This document shows positions 40,169 through 49,971 of a stretch of 64,000 nt of DNA, in pieces. The DNA is from a virus, in IMG/VR virus record IMGVR_UViG_3300017739_000005, positions 1 to 64,000 of that record. One strand, given 5' to 3'. Within the stretch, counting starts at the first letter, position 1; each line of letters starts with the position of its first letter. Both the position numbers and the translations under genes were made by a program. The notes beneath the pieces were generated by a model. That model was not told where the DNA came from and did not search any database. It saw only the letters and a program-made list of their open reading frames with translations.

Positions 40169-40720
40169 TTAACCACCAATTACTTGGACTTGCTCGACAA
40201 CAACATCGGCACTACCAGCAGTGAGTTTCACAGTTCTCTTGATCATAGGAACAGTGTTTGCAACGATGTCTGCATCGCTTAAGACATATGCAGAACCTGC
40301 ACCAGATGCATCAATATCAGTTGTGATTGTCTGGTCAGTTACAGCAGTTACCTTCTTACCACCTGAAGCGGCAGATTCAAAGTCTGTTCCAAAACCATTT
40401 GTATCACCACCATCAACTGTTTCGATATAGTCACCGACTGAGAATGTATGTCTTCCCCCTGCTCCTGTACCGTTGCCCGCTCCACCAACGCTGAAAACTG
40501 CTGTGGCAGCATTAGTAGCGGCGTGGACGCTAATGTTTTTTGATTTCCCACAGGAAAGTAATACTGCTTCACCTGCTGCAAGTGTGATTGCAGGACCAGC
40601 ATTGAATTTAATGGTTGAAGCGGAAGCAGCATACGCCCGTACAACACCAGTTTTAACGACAATATAAGCGGTACCTGATCCACTCACTGTCGTAGTATCT
40701 AATACATTTAATACAGACAT
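40169..40720 (-). CDS. Virion structural protein (183 aa)
   Basis: Beta-rich, Ala/Gly/Thr/Val-rich. Short repeats of strand-turn-strand: GTAYIVVKTGVVRAYAASAS, AGEAVLLSCGKSKNISV, HTFSVGDYIETVDGGDTNGF, TTDIDASGAGSAYVLSD. I recall such proteins as virion components in cyanophages; decoration or fibre-like function is open. Its own late promoter GATAAATA lies at 40745-40752, which fits high expression. Confidence 0.72.
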   Translation of the reverse strand: MSVLNVLDTTTVSGSGTAYIVVKTGVVRAYAASASTIKFNAGPAITLAAGEAVLLSCGKSKNISVHAATNAATAVFSVGGAGNGTGAGGRHTFSVGDYIETVDGGDTNGFGTDFESAASGGKKVTAVTDQTITTDIDASGAGSAYVLSDADIVANTVPMIKRTVKLTAGSADVVVEQVQVIGG

Positions 40721-40743
40721 CGACTTTTTAATACTTGTTTTTA

Positions 40744-41193
40744 CTATTTATCAGATTTTTGTTGCTTCAGGAACTTTGCGAGTTCCGCTGTTGAACCAAC
40801 GAACATTGTATTGTTAGTAACGTTCTGTGCTGCTTTGTTCTTCGGTCCTTCTTCAATCTCCATCATTTTCTTATGAAGGTCCGCTAACTTATCCGCAGTA
40901 TCGGCAACGTTCTTAATTAAATTACCAGCAACTTCGTATGCTCTAGGTGAGTCAGACTCTTGTGCCAACTCAAGAATACCATCAACTGCCTCCTGACCTT
41001 TCTCGATCAGTGCGTAAAAGTTTCCACGAGAATACTCATAGTCCTTGACCTGATGATCAGTGACATTTGGTACAATTGAATTATTCTTTTGTGGTTTACC
41101 TTGTTCTACCAAGGATGTTTCCACATCAAGAGCATCTTCAATACCGTCGTATTTACTCGTCTGCCCCTGTGACTGGGTTTCTTGATTTGCCAT
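40744..41193 (-). CDS. 16: Terminase small subunit (T4 gp16)
   Basis: 149 aa from the ATG at 41193 (MANQETQSQGQTSKYDG); an ATG at 41235 lies deeper in gp15. The conserved core reads YEYSRGNFYALIEKGQEAVDG, RAYEVAGNLIKNVADTADKLADLHKKM, and the end NNTMFVGSTAELAKFL, all as in T4 gp16. It recognises DNA ends and stimulates gp17. Overlaps gp15 by 41 bp. Confidence 0.92.
   Translation of the reverse strand: MANQETQSQGQTSKYDGIEDALDVETSLVEQGKPQKNNSIVPNVTDHQVKDYEYSRGNFYALIEKGQEAVDGILELAQESDSPRAYEVAGNLIKNVADTADKLADLHKKMMEIEEGPKNKAAQNVTNNTMFVGSTAELAKFLKQQKSDK
40745..40752 (-). promoter_or_regulatory. Late promoter (GATAAATA)
   Basis: Minus-strand GATAAATAG, 25 bp before the ATG at 40720. It overlaps the last codons of gp16. 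Confidence 0.7.
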
Positions 41194-41950
41194 CTGAGAA
41201 TTCACTATAGAGTTCATTAAATCCGAAGTTATCATCTGGATCTGCAGTGAGAGGATCAGGTTGAACTGTGTACCTCATCTCGCGTGCTGCAGTTGTCTTG
41301 GAATCCAGTGCAGTATCCACGATCGATTTCTTAATAAGTTTATTGGTAACGTCAGAGACAGGACCATAAACATATGTTTTAGCAGAGAACGAAAGTGTAT
41401 AGATTAGAGTTCTACGTGTGGTGTAATCACCTTCATAGTCATCTTCATAAACAACTGAGTTCAATGTGACTGGAAAGTCTTTAACTTCGCCGATCGCTTC
41501 CTGAAGATTCAGGGTTATGTTGAACATCGGTTGAAAGAATGGTAAGATCTGTTCAAGAATCTGGAGACCATCATCTTGGTTCTTTGCCATAATCGATAGT
41601 TCAAAGTCCACATTGTATGGGACTGGCATAAACGATTTTCTAGTCTTGCTGTCAGTACCCGTATAACGAATCACCTGTGTGGGTGATACTTTTCTGGTAG
41701 CATCATAAGCAAAACCAGAGATCTCAAAAGAGATTCTAGGTAGTGTGATCTGTACAGCATCTTTAGTTGTAAGATCTCCTACTTGCTTAAGACGTGCAAG
41801 GAACTTATCTTTAGGACCATATGCCAAGGGTACTTTCATAACCTCACTTCTACTACCTTCCGTACGCTTGATTTCAATATTATTGAACAGTGTACCGAAA
41901 GCAATAACAGTCTTTCTAAAAATTTCGTTGTAAGAATAGGTTCCTAACAT
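41153..41950 (-). CDS. 15: Tail completion protein (T4 gp15)
   Basis: 265 aa (T4 gp15 is 272). Begins MLGTYSYNEIFRKTVIAFGT with FNNIEIKRTEG, VPLAYGPKDKFLARL and LPRISFEISGFAYDATRK, a family signature. It caps the tail sheath and tube and binds the neck. It touches gp14 and overlaps gp16. Confidence 0.93.
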   Translation of the reverse strand: MLGTYSYNEIFRKTVIAFGTLFNNIEIKRTEGSRSEVMKVPLAYGPKDKFLARLKQVGDLTTKDAVQITLPRISFEISGFAYDATRKVSPTQVIRYTGTDSKTRKSFMPVPYNVDFELSIMAKNQDDGLQILEQILPFFQPMFNITLNLQEAIGEVKDFPVTLNSVVYEDDYEGDYTTRRTLIYTLSFSAKTYVYGPVSDVTNKLIKKSIVDTALDSKTTAAREMRYTVQPDPLTADPDDNFGFNELYSEFSDGKSRNPVTGADE

Positions 41951-42816
41951 TACTGAGCGCCTCCAATTTCACCAAAAGGGTTACCTTCACTAAAGTCAAT
42001 TAGAGCGTCCCCAAGAGTCTCAAAGGATGAATTCGCTTCAAACTCTGAGTTCGTATTATTTAGTGTATTGTAACTTGCAGTAGTCCAGGCAGCACCTGAA
42101 GTTTGACCAGTTACTGTTTCAGGAATGGTGAAAATACCAGACCTGTTGTACACTTGTAGTTGTCTATTAGTTGAATCCCAAGACTTAACTTCGGCAGTAA
42201 CATTAGATGTACCACCTGCGATCTCTTCACCAACTGTAAATGTACCAGTACCACCAGTAGCAAAGTTGACAGTGATAGTCTGTGCAAGGTTTCTCTCGAT
42301 AACATCGATTGCTTCGACGCCAGTATCGAGGTCCTCTCCACTGTATTCGAAGAGTTCACACTTGAGACCCCATACGTGGATCTTATTTAATTGATAGAAT
42401 GGTTGTTCGTGCTCAACATATTGAATAGAAAATAACTTATTAGCAAGAGGGAAGTAAATCAAATCTCCTTCATTTGGTCTACCTTCTACAACCAGTGTTG
42501 TATTATCATCTACTAGATCTTGAAATCTTTTACGTGCAATAATAAAGTTAACTTGATCAGCAATCCTTACACCAAATTTACTGAACAGATCTCCATCTCC
42601 ACCAAACCCCTGTACGTTTTCTAGGTATCCTTCGATTTGATATGCAGAGTCAAATGAATTCAAAGAATCTTCTCCAAGAACTGTATCCTCAGAAACCAAT
42701 GTCTTAGGGATGTAGTAAAGTTCTACACCAAACATTTTAATTTGTTCTACGACAAGATCTTCAACGAGTTGTTGCTCGCCGCTTGTCCCTTGTGTGAAGT
42801 AAGAATTAGTAGGCAT
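41950..42816 (-). CDS. 14: Neck protein (T4 gp14)
   Basis: 288 aa (T4 gp14 is 256). Conserved: GEQQLVEDLVVEQIKMFG, YYIPKTLVSED, ARKRFQDL, RPNEGDLIYFPL, HVWGLKCELFEYSGE. Residues about 188-243 carry an added beta-module (GTFTVGEEIAGGTSN ... GIFTIPETVTGQTSGA) that also occurs in gp8 and the giant baseplate proteins. The neck core is intact; the insertion probably lies on the surface. Confidence 0.94.
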   Translation of the reverse strand: MPTNSYFTQGTSGEQQLVEDLVVEQIKMFGVELYYIPKTLVSEDTVLGEDSLNSFDSAYQIEGYLENVQGFGGDGDLFSKFGVRIADQVNFIIARKRFQDLVDDNTTLVVEGRPNEGDLIYFPLANKLFSIQYVEHEQPFYQLNKIHVWGLKCELFEYSGEDLDTGVEAIDVIERNLAQTITVNFATGGTGTFTVGEEIAGGTSNVTAEVKSWDSTNRQLQVYNRSGIFTIPETVTGQTSGAAWTTASYNTLNNTNSEFEANSSFETLGDALIDFSEGNPFGEIGGAQ

Positions 42817-43634
42817 TACCCGATCATATCTAGAGGTGGCATTTCGTATGTGCTACGGAGTTTTTCATCTAGTTGTTCTAGTTCAGTAATCGCATCACTG
42901 TAAATCTTTTCTCCGTTCAAGGTGACACCACCAGGAAGTTGCACGTTCTGGAACTTCGTAAGGTTCTGTCCCCAATACTTTTTAATCATTGCTGTAGTAT
43001 AATCTTTCACCCAAAGTGTTCCATAAATCTTGCTCCAGTTCAAAGGATCAAGAGCACGAACACAATCAATAACAACATACGAACCCTCGTGAGCATCAGT
43101 CTTAGTATCAAAATCAATGAAAAGACGACCTTGTGTGGCATTAAACCTAGTAGGTTTCATACCTTCCAACAAGAAGTTGATTGTTTCAAGGTGGGTCTGA
43201 ATCATATAGTAGTGATAGAACTGTGTTGATGTAAAATCAAACAGGTCATTCAATCTCATTTGATAACGAATATCAAACATATTACGAGTGCCTTTATCAG
43301 TAAAGGTAAAAATACCATTCACTGCCAAGACGTGTTCTGGCAAAATCAAGTAATTGCTCTGTGTCTTAAACACAGTTCCTGTGTTACCTGCCTGTAAAGT
43401 ATCAGTACCAGTCTCAGATTCATCTGCTTGGAATCTTGTAATATCCTCAGCAGTGAACTGATGCTTTAAAAATACTTTTTCCGATCCTCCATAATGAAAT
43501 TCTTGAAACGTTTCGATTGTATAATCGATAGCGTCATCAATTTGATCGTCAGATACGTTCACCTCCAAGACTGGTTTACCAAGTCTACGGAGTGCGTATT
43601 CTTTTAATTCTGCTTTGGAGGTGGGATTTGCCAT
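42816..43634 (-). CDS. 13: Neck protein (T4 gp13)
   Basis: 272 aa (T4 gp13 is 309). Begins NPTSKAELKEYALRRLGKP followed by VNVSDDQIDDAIDYTIETFQ, the family start, then LPEHVLAVNGIFTF and RALDPLNWSKIYGTLWV. With gp14 it closes the head vertex. Gene order 13, 14, 15, 16 matches T4. Confidence 0.94.
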   Translation of the reverse strand: MANPTSKAELKEYALRRLGKPVLEVNVSDDQIDDAIDYTIETFQEFHYGGSEKVFLKHQFTAEDITRFQADESETGTDTLQAGNTGTVFKTQSNYLILPEHVLAVNGIFTFTDKGTRNMFDIRYQMRLNDLFDFTSTQFYHYYMIQTHLETINFLLEGMKPTRFNATQGRLFIDFDTKTDAHEGSYVVIDCVRALDPLNWSKIYGTLWVKDYTTAMIKKYWGQNLTKFQNVQLPGGVTLNGEKIYSDAITELEQLDEKLRSTYEMPPLDMIG

Positions 43635-43960
43635 TACTTTCGATTTTGTAGTTGTTGAACAACAGATTCTTTGCCCATAGGAGCAATGTCTCTAAGACCA
43701 TTAGCATCAAACCAAGGAGCAGTCTCCCAGTTGAAACCTTCACCAAATGTATTATCAGGTGCTACGACATACCAATGACATTTAGAGTCAGGTATATCAA
43801 CAGCACACACTGCCCAGTCATCTGCCCACTGAGGTACTTGCACATACATCACTGGTAAGTGATCAGCAAATACAGGTCCCACACTTACAAAGAGTGAAAC
43901 TAAGCAAGAGAACACAAATAACAGTGGAACGAATTTAAGTGGGAATGGTGTCTTATTCAT
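43634..43960 (-). CDS. Exported or membrane-anchored hypothetical (108 aa)
   Basis: Hydrophobic N-terminus (FPLKFVPLLFVFSCLVSLFV) with an AxA-like end (PVFADH) looks like a Sec signal peptide. The mature part has two cysteines (WAVCAVDIPDSKC), tryptophans and aromatic residues (HWYVVAPDNTFGEGFNWETA), so it may be a small disulfide-bonded periplasmic protein. It touches gp13. No known family. Confidence 0.65.
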   Translation of the reverse strand: MNKTPFPLKFVPLLFVFSCLVSLFVSVGPVFADHLPVMYVQVPQWADDWAVCAVDIPDSKCHWYVVAPDNTFGEGFNWETAPWFDANGLRDIAPMGKESVVQQLQNRK

Positions 43961-43962
43961 TT

Positions 43963-46900
43963 TTATAAGGCAGCGATTGCCGCTTGGAATGCAGCATAAG
44001 TAGCGGAGTTTGCAGCAGCAGTTTTGAGTGCCGCTAGTGTAATTGTCTCTGCCTGTAATGCAGAGTCAGCAGTTGCACCTTGTGCAGCAGTAGCGTATGC
44101 AGTAGATGCAGTCGCAGCAGCAGTTCCTAATGTAGGTTTGCCAGTTAGGTCTGCGTATGCACCAGAGAATAGTGTAGGCAGGTTACTAAGATCATTATAA
44201 GATCCACTGGTTGCAACTGTGGCAAGGTCTCCTGGTTGTGTAGCAGAAGCAGCAAGTGTACCCTGTGCAGAAGTTGCATATGCAGTTGCCGCAGTGGTAG
44301 CAGCAGTGCCAAGACCAAGAGTTGTTCTTGCAGCAGCAGCGTCAGCATCATCAATCAGGGTTCCACCGAAGGTGCTGACATCAGATGCGTCAAGTTTTCC
44401 AGTGATACCAGCAACAACACGAGCATCAGCACGTGCGTTTGTGTAGTATAGATTTGTGCCTTCACTTAAATTACTTGTTGACTTACTGGATAGGTCTAAG
44501 TTTGCACCTGTCTGTAAGTTAACTCTTGCATCAGCACGAGCATTGGTGTAGTAAAGGTTAGTGCCTTCAGCAAGATCAGCAGTATCGTGGTTAGATATAG
44601 ATGCAATCGTTGTTGGAATTGTGTATGAGATAACACCAGTGCCACTGTTGTATCCTAGATCTCCACTGACTGAGATGTGTCCACGAGTTCTGGCAGCAGT
44701 AGTAAAGAGATTGGTTGATCCCTCAGTAATGTTGTCAGTATTAATGTCTGCTTGAGTTGCACTCAAAGTCAGTAGGTTACCTGCGTCATCGTATGATGCA
44801 GTAATACCTGTACCACCAGAGATAAGAGCAGCAACGCGATCATCAACTCTCTCATCAGTGAAGTAAAGGTTAGTTGAACCCTCAGCAAGAGCGTTAGTAT
44901 TATGGTTCGCGATAGAACCAACCTGTGACTGACCGAAAGTAATAGTTCCAGTAATGTTCAAGTTACCCTGAACCTCAAAGTTCGTTGTAGAAACGAAGTT
45001 AGTAACACTCAGAGTGTTAGAGAATGGGTTGTATGTAAGGTTGGCAGAGTCAACAAACATTCCTGTATGCCCTGTGTTAGAGGAAGAGAATGTTGGATAG
45101 AATGTAGTATTATTATTTGTATTGTTAACGTCAATATTATTTGCGTTCGTTGCAGTTCCTGTAACATCACCAGTCAAGTTACCAGTAATCTGTCCAGTAA
45201 CATCCAAGGTGTTGCCCATTGTGACAGCATCGGTAAATGCACCAGTACCAGAAGTAACCAAGTTACCCGCCATAGTGACGTGTCCAGTTGTGGATTCAAG
45301 AGTAATCTTGTCCTGACTGTTACCGTTCTGTAGTTTCAGTGTCTTAGTAGCACCTCTGATAACCACATTATCTTTGAACAGTGAAGTGCTGTTCTGAGTA
45401 AGAGCATCATTAAGTGTGGTTGTACCATCAACATTCAGTGTGCTATCAAAGTCAACACCCTGAGTCACATTCAATGTGTCATCAATAACAGTTGCACCAA
45501 GAATATCAAGTGAACCGTCGATGTCAGTGTTACCGTTGGAAGAGTTAACGTTGAACTTGTTAGAACCAATCGCGAGGTTACCACCGATCGTTACAGTAGA
45601 CTGAAGATCAGCAATACCAGATGCAGTGATAGTTGAAACGTTAGTAGCAGCAGTAACACCAAGTGTACCTACGATTAGAGTATTACCTGTAGGTCCGTCA
45701 ACAGTAAAGTTACCGTTACCAACATTAAGATCATCGCCAATATATGCTTTCTTAGATACCGCCAAACCACCAGCAGTGAATACTGAAGCGACATTGTTGG
45801 ATGCACTAACAGCATCTGCAGTATCATTGAATCTTACATTCTCAGCGTAAGTCTGAATACTTGCGTAACTTACAGTTCCATCAATTACTGAGTTACCATA
45901 GACACGAACATCACCTGAAACAACCAAGTTGTTTCCGATTGATGCACCACCCGTAACTCTAAGAGCACCGTTTCCTGAATAAGATCCAGTCGTGGTTGCT
46001 ACTGAGTTATTTGTAATTGATGTAACACCTGTTACACCTAGAGTGTTTGTAATGTTTGTAGCATTCGTTACATCCAGTGTTCCACCGATTGTGGTATTGG
46101 ATGTCACGTCAAGGGTGCTAGAAAGCGTTGTAGCGTTCGTAACTCCCAAAGTACCACCGATAGTGGTATTGCTGGTTACTGCCAGTGTAGAGGACAGCGT
46201 AGCGGCACCTGAGGAACCGAATGTACCTGCTACTTGTGTATCACCTGTTCCTGCATCTACAGTAAACTTATTATTATTGACTGCTAGATCATTAGTAACA
46301 TCAAATGTTCCTGTTACTGAAAGGTTACCACCGAAGGATCCATCATCTGTAACAATGAGATCGTCACCGACATAAAGATCCATACCGATGCCAGCACCGC
46401 CACCAACGATAAGAGCACCAGACCCTGAGTTAGTTGCGTTGGTTGTATCGAATAGTTTGACTGATCCTGCATCGATGCCTGATCTGGTTCCTGCGAATGC
46501 TTCACTTGAGTTTGTTGCATCGTGATAAAGAGCGAATCTGGAAGCGGAGTTATCCCAACCGAAGAATCCAATTTTACCAGATCCATCGTAATATCTGAAC
46601 TCAACACCACGATCCTTAGTATCTGATGACTGAGGAACAGTGTCTCCACCCAGTGTAATAACTGGATCATCAAGTTGTGTTGTGGTTGAGTTAACAGTTG
46701 TTGTAGTTCCGTTAACAGTCAAGTTACCTTCGATCAAGGTATTTGAATTGACTGTCAAGTCACCATCAACAGTTACGTTGTCAGTAAACTGAGAGACTGC
46801 ATTAACTGTCAAGACATCAGTATTTGCATCACCAATAGTGGTCAGAGGACCATTGATTGTAACGTGACGGTTGAATGTGCTATCACCGTGAACAGTGAAA

Positions 46901-49881
46901 GTACCGACAGTGCTTGAACCCTGTCCAGTTCTACCAATCTCAGTGTTACCTGATTCACCAAGTACACTAAACTCAACAGTATCATTAGAGTTAAGTTTAC
47001 CGATGTATAGATCATCACCAATGTGAAGGTCAGTAGCAATACCTGCACCACCATAGACTCTCAAGTTAGAGTTGTTATGTGTAGCGTAGGAAGGAGTATA
47101 TGCAATAGATGTACCAGTTCTAAACTTATATCGTACTCTCAAATAGTTCTGTGTACTGAATGTTTCAGTCGTAGTACCTTGGTCTTTCTGGTTGATAGCA
47201 CCGTTGATATAGAGGTCATTATTGAATAGAGTATCTCCTTCAATATAACCACCACCATCAAATCTAAATGCACCGTAGTCAGCACCACTGATAACAAAGT
47301 TATTATTACCGTCAGTAGAGATTGTAGGTGTATCGGTATCCTCAAGATATACAAACTGAGCAACGTTTAGAGTTCCTTCAATATCAGTGTTACCATTTGT
47401 GCTAGTAACTTGGAACTTATTGACTGAACCATTTGTAATGGTCAGTGTCTTAGCAGTTGTATCAAGAAGAATGTTGTTGTGGAAAGTTGAATTGCCGTCA
47501 ACATCCAGTTCAGCATTCAATGTTGTGTTCTGATCAACATCAAGAGTGCTATTAAATGTTACGCCACTATCTACATCTAATGTGCCGTCTGTGTGTGTAT
47601 TACCATTATCTGTGTCTACATCAAATACACTTACACCTGCAGCAGTTTGAATATCAAATTTCTTATTGTCTGCTTGAACGATCAAGTTATCAGTAACTGT
47701 GGTCTCTAGTTGTACATCAAGAGTACCTTCGATAACTGTGTTACCTGTGTCAGTATCAACTGTAAACTTATCTACACCTGCTGCAGTTTGAATCTTGAAG
47801 TCTTCGTTATCAGACTTGATGATAACAGTGTCATTAATTTCTGTCTGACCCGCGATGGTTACTTCACCACCGATATGTGCATTCTCAGAAAGACCCAAAC
47901 CACCAGTTACAACAAGCGTACCTGTAGTAGTTGAGGTAGAACCAGTATTTGTAGTTAGAGAAAGACCACCTGCTTTGATGTAAGCATCAGTTCCAGTAAA
48001 TGTCTCGCTACTATTTGTTGCATCATAAAGGAATGCATAACCACCAGTACCAGAATCAAGACGTGTTAGATCTTCATCCCATCCGAAGAAACCAACTCTT
48101 GCCTGCGAATCGTAATATTTAAACTCAATACCACGATCTAGTCCATCATCAGACCCAGGTGCAGTGTCTCCACCAAGGGTAAAGATAGGGTCATCAATAG
48201 TAACAGTCGTGCTGTTAACAGTTGTTGTTGTTCCATCGACTTGGAAATCTCCGTGAACTCTGACAGTACCTGTGATTGCTCTGTCATCACCAGGGTCAAG
48301 GTGAAGAGTTGAGTCAGTCGTAGCAATGTAGTTCTCTTGAATTCTTACATCTTCGACCCAAATTTTACCTGCAGCATCAGATGCACTGATCTGTACTGTA
48401 TCTTCTGCTGTAATGATTACATTAGAAGTTCCTGATCCTGCGTTAGTAGCAAGGATACTTAAGTTTCTATTAGATGTACTATTTTGTGTAGTCTGAAATA
48501 TTAGGTTACCATCGCCAGTCTTATCCAGTGTCTGAGCAACTGTTCCATCAAGAGTAATATCAGGATCAGAAAAATAGGAACGGACGTTAACATCAAACTC
48601 ACCAGCGCCACCATCGCCTGTATTATTAGCGCCAACAAGTAAGTTGCCGCTTGTATCATTAACTTTAACATAGTTGAGATAATTAAATCCTCTATAACCT
48701 GATGTAGCAGTTAGTTCGTTATCAAGTTCAAATGTTTCAACAGTATTTCCGTCTGCAAATCCAAGTACATTATTCTGAAGTTGTGTATTATCTACTGCTG
48801 CGGCGGCAATGGTGACGTGCCCGCCACTGTCAACGTCGAAATCTTCCTGTGCAAATGATGCCAGTCCCTTCTGCTCCGTCGCCTCAGCCGCGAGGTAGCG
48901 CCAACTTCCAGTATCGCCAGTGGTATGAGTAGGAGCACCAAGACCACTACCAATGTCCGCAATTGCTTGGTAAACTTTTGAGGCATTCTTGATGATGTCA
49001 TATCTGCTGTATGCTGTACCTGCATCATAGTCTGGCATCTTTGTGCCTTCAGTTGCAGTAGCAATAGGCACAGTTAAGGCAGCGCCTAAGCGACCATACC
49101 TGTCTACACTAAATTTAGTTGCATTGACAGTTTCACTAGACCCATTTCCAGTGACAGATGTCAGGGATTCCGTATTATAATTACCAACAACCACTGCAGT
49201 ATCTGCAAGGTCGATGAATGGGTTTTGAGATGTTCCGTCAGGAACTGTGAACACAATTCGTCCACCACCACCAGTTAACTGTCTGGTTAAAATATTTCCT
49301 TGAGATGCACGAACAAGAATACCAACGTTCGTAAGTTGAGCAAGTGAGGTTAGGTCATCATCCAATGCCTGAGCATCAGAGATACCATAGTCAGCAAGTG
49401 TAGATGCAAGTTCAGCACCAACCACACGACCTTGTGAGTTAACTCTAACCCTTGTGTAGAGTGCTTCAGCAGTAGGGTTAGCAGGATCGTAGTGAGGCAA
49501 ACTCGTCATAAGTGACAAGTCGGTGTTCAATGTAAGGTTAGAAGAACCGTCGAATGAACCAGAACCTGTTACCTGACCTGATAATTGTATTTGACGTGCG
49601 TTTGATAATCTAGTGGCAGTTGAGGCATTACCGATAAGAGTCGCAGTGACAGCACCCGCTTGGAAGTTACCGTCAGCGTCTCTCTTTACAAGAGTATTTG
49701 CAGCGTTTGATTCTGTTTCTAGTGGTCGCTCATATTTCAGCGAGTTCCACGGGGTAACACCGTCACCAATCTTGATACGTGAAGTATCAATTTCGATTCC
49801 AAGTTCACCCTGTGCCAGGATTGGATTGATGTTTGCCCATTGCTGAGCACCATCACGTCTTAATTGTAGTCTATTTGCCAT
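43963..49881 (-). CDS. Giant tail fibre-like protein with Mtd-type N-terminus (1972 aa)
   Basis: N-terminus RLQLRRDGAQQWANINPILA then GELGIEIDTSRIKIGDG is the Mtd_N-type domain that tethers fibres. The body is built of short beta-repeats (LDVTSNTTIGGTLDVTNATN and relatives), as in trimeric fibre shafts. Two long blocks, about 150 residues apart from the other repeats, both read TTTTVNS, LGGDT, DRG-EF, YYD and GFFGWD: a segmental duplication. Near the C-end LYYTNARADARV occurs twice plus a related LYFTDERVDDRV. The C-terminal 200 residues are Ala-rich. Probably host recognition at the tail. Its late promoter is at 49930-49937. Confidence 0.85.
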   Translation of the reverse strand: MANRLQLRRDGAQQWANINPILAQGELGIEIDTSRIKIGDGVTPWNSLKYERPLETESNAANTLVKRDADGNFQAGAVTATLIGNASTATRLSNARQIQLSGQVTGSGSFDGSSNLTLNTDLSLMTSLPHYDPANPTAEALYTRVRVNSQGRVVGAELASTLADYGISDAQALDDDLTSLAQLTNVGILVRASQGNILTRQLTGGGGRIVFTVPDGTSQNPFIDLADTAVVVGNYNTESLTSVTGNGSSETVNATKFSVDRYGRLGAALTVPIATATEGTKMPDYDAGTAYSRYDIIKNASKVYQAIADIGSGLGAPTHTTGDTGSWRYLAAEATEQKGLASFAQEDFDVDSGGHVTIAAAAVDNTQLQNNVLGFADGNTVETFELDNELTATSGYRGFNYLNYVKVNDTSGNLLVGANNTGDGGAGEFDVNVRSYFSDPDITLDGTVAQTLDKTGDGNLIFQTTQNSTSNRNLSILATNAGSGTSNVIITAEDTVQISASDAAGKIWVEDVRIQENYIATTDSTLHLDPGDDRAITGTVRVHGDFQVDGTTTTVNSTTVTIDDPIFTLGGDTAPGSDDGLDRGIEFKYYDSQARVGFFGWDEDLTRLDSGTGGYAFLYDATNSSETFTGTDAYIKAGGLSLTTNTGSTSTTTGTLVVTGGLGLSENAHIGGEVTIAGQTEINDTVIIKSDNEDFKIQTAAGVDKFTVDTDTGNTVIEGTLDVQLETTVTDNLIVQADNKKFDIQTAAGVSVFDVDTDNGNTHTDGTLDVDSGVTFNSTLDVDQNTTLNAELDVDGNSTFHNNILLDTTAKTLTITNGSVNKFQVTSTNGNTDIEGTLNVAQFVYLEDTDTPTISTDGNNNFVISGADYGAFRFDGGGYIEGDTLFNNDLYINGAINQKDQGTTTETFSTQNYLRVRYKFRTGTSIAYTPSYATHNNSNLRVYGGAGIATDLHIGDDLYIGKLNSNDTVEFSVLGESGNTEIGRTGQGSSTVGTFTVHGDSTFNRHVTINGPLTTIGDANTDVLTVNAVSQFTDNVTVDGDLTVNSNTLIEGNLTVNGTTTTVNSTTTQLDDPVITLGGDTVPQSSDTKDRGVEFRYYDGSGKIGFFGWDNSASRFALYHDATNSSEAFAGTRSGIDAGSVKLFDTTNATNSGSGALIVGGGAGIGMDLYVGDDLIVTDDGSFGGNLSVTGTFDVTNDLAVNNNKFTVDAGTGDTQVAGTFGSSGAATLSSTLAVTSNTTIGGTLGVTNATTLSSTLDVTSNTTIGGTLDVTNATNITNTLGVTGVTSITNNSVATTTGSYSGNGALRVTGGASIGNNLVVSGDVRVYGNSVIDGTVSYASIQTYAENVRFNDTADAVSASNNVASVFTAGGLAVSKKAYIGDDLNVGNGNFTVDGPTGNTLIVGTLGVTAATNVSTITASGIADLQSTVTIGGNLAIGSNKFNVNSSNGNTDIDGSLDILGATVIDDTLNVTQGVDFDSTLNVDGTTTLNDALTQNSTSLFKDNVVIRGATKTLKLQNGNSQDKITLESTTGHVTMAGNLVTSGTGAFTDAVTMGNTLDVTGQITGNLTGDVTGTATNANNIDVNNTNNNTTFYPTFSSSNTGHTGMFVDSANLTYNPFSNTLSVTNFVSTTNFEVQGNLNITGTITFGQSQVGSIANHNTNALAEGSTNLYFTDERVDDRVAALISGGTGITASYDDAGNLLTLSATQADINTDNITEGSTNLFTTAARTRGHISVSGDLGYNSGTGVISYTIPTTIASISNHDTADLAEGTNLYYTNARADARVNLQTGANLDLSSKSTSNLSEGTNLYYTNARADARVVAGITGKLDASDVSTFGGTLIDDADAAAARTTLGLGTAATTAATAYATSAQGTLAASATQPGDLATVATSGSYNDLSNLPTLFSGAYADLTGKPTLGTAAATASTAYATAAQGATADSALQAETITLAALKTAAANSATYAAFQAAIAAL

Positions 49882-49929
49882 TGGTTAACACACGTGGTAT
49901 CCGTTAACGGAGATAATCTGCCTCTCAGA

Positions 49930-49937
49930 TATTTATA
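49930..49937 (-). promoter_or_regulatory. T4-type late promoter for the giant fibre gene
   Basis: Exact TATAAATA on the minus strand, 49 bp before the ATG at 49881 and 9 bp after the terminator T-run. Confidence 0.82.
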
Positions 49938-49944
49938 CAGCAAA

Positions 49945-49966
49945 TAAAAAGGACCCTTTCGGGTCC
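49945..49966 (-). terminator. Terminator with GAAA tetraloop
   Basis: Minus strand GGACCC, GAAA loop, GGGTCC, then TTTTTATTT. It ends the transcript of the baseplate genes to the right, before the giant fibre promoter. Confidence 0.85.
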
Positions 49967-49971
49967 AAAGG

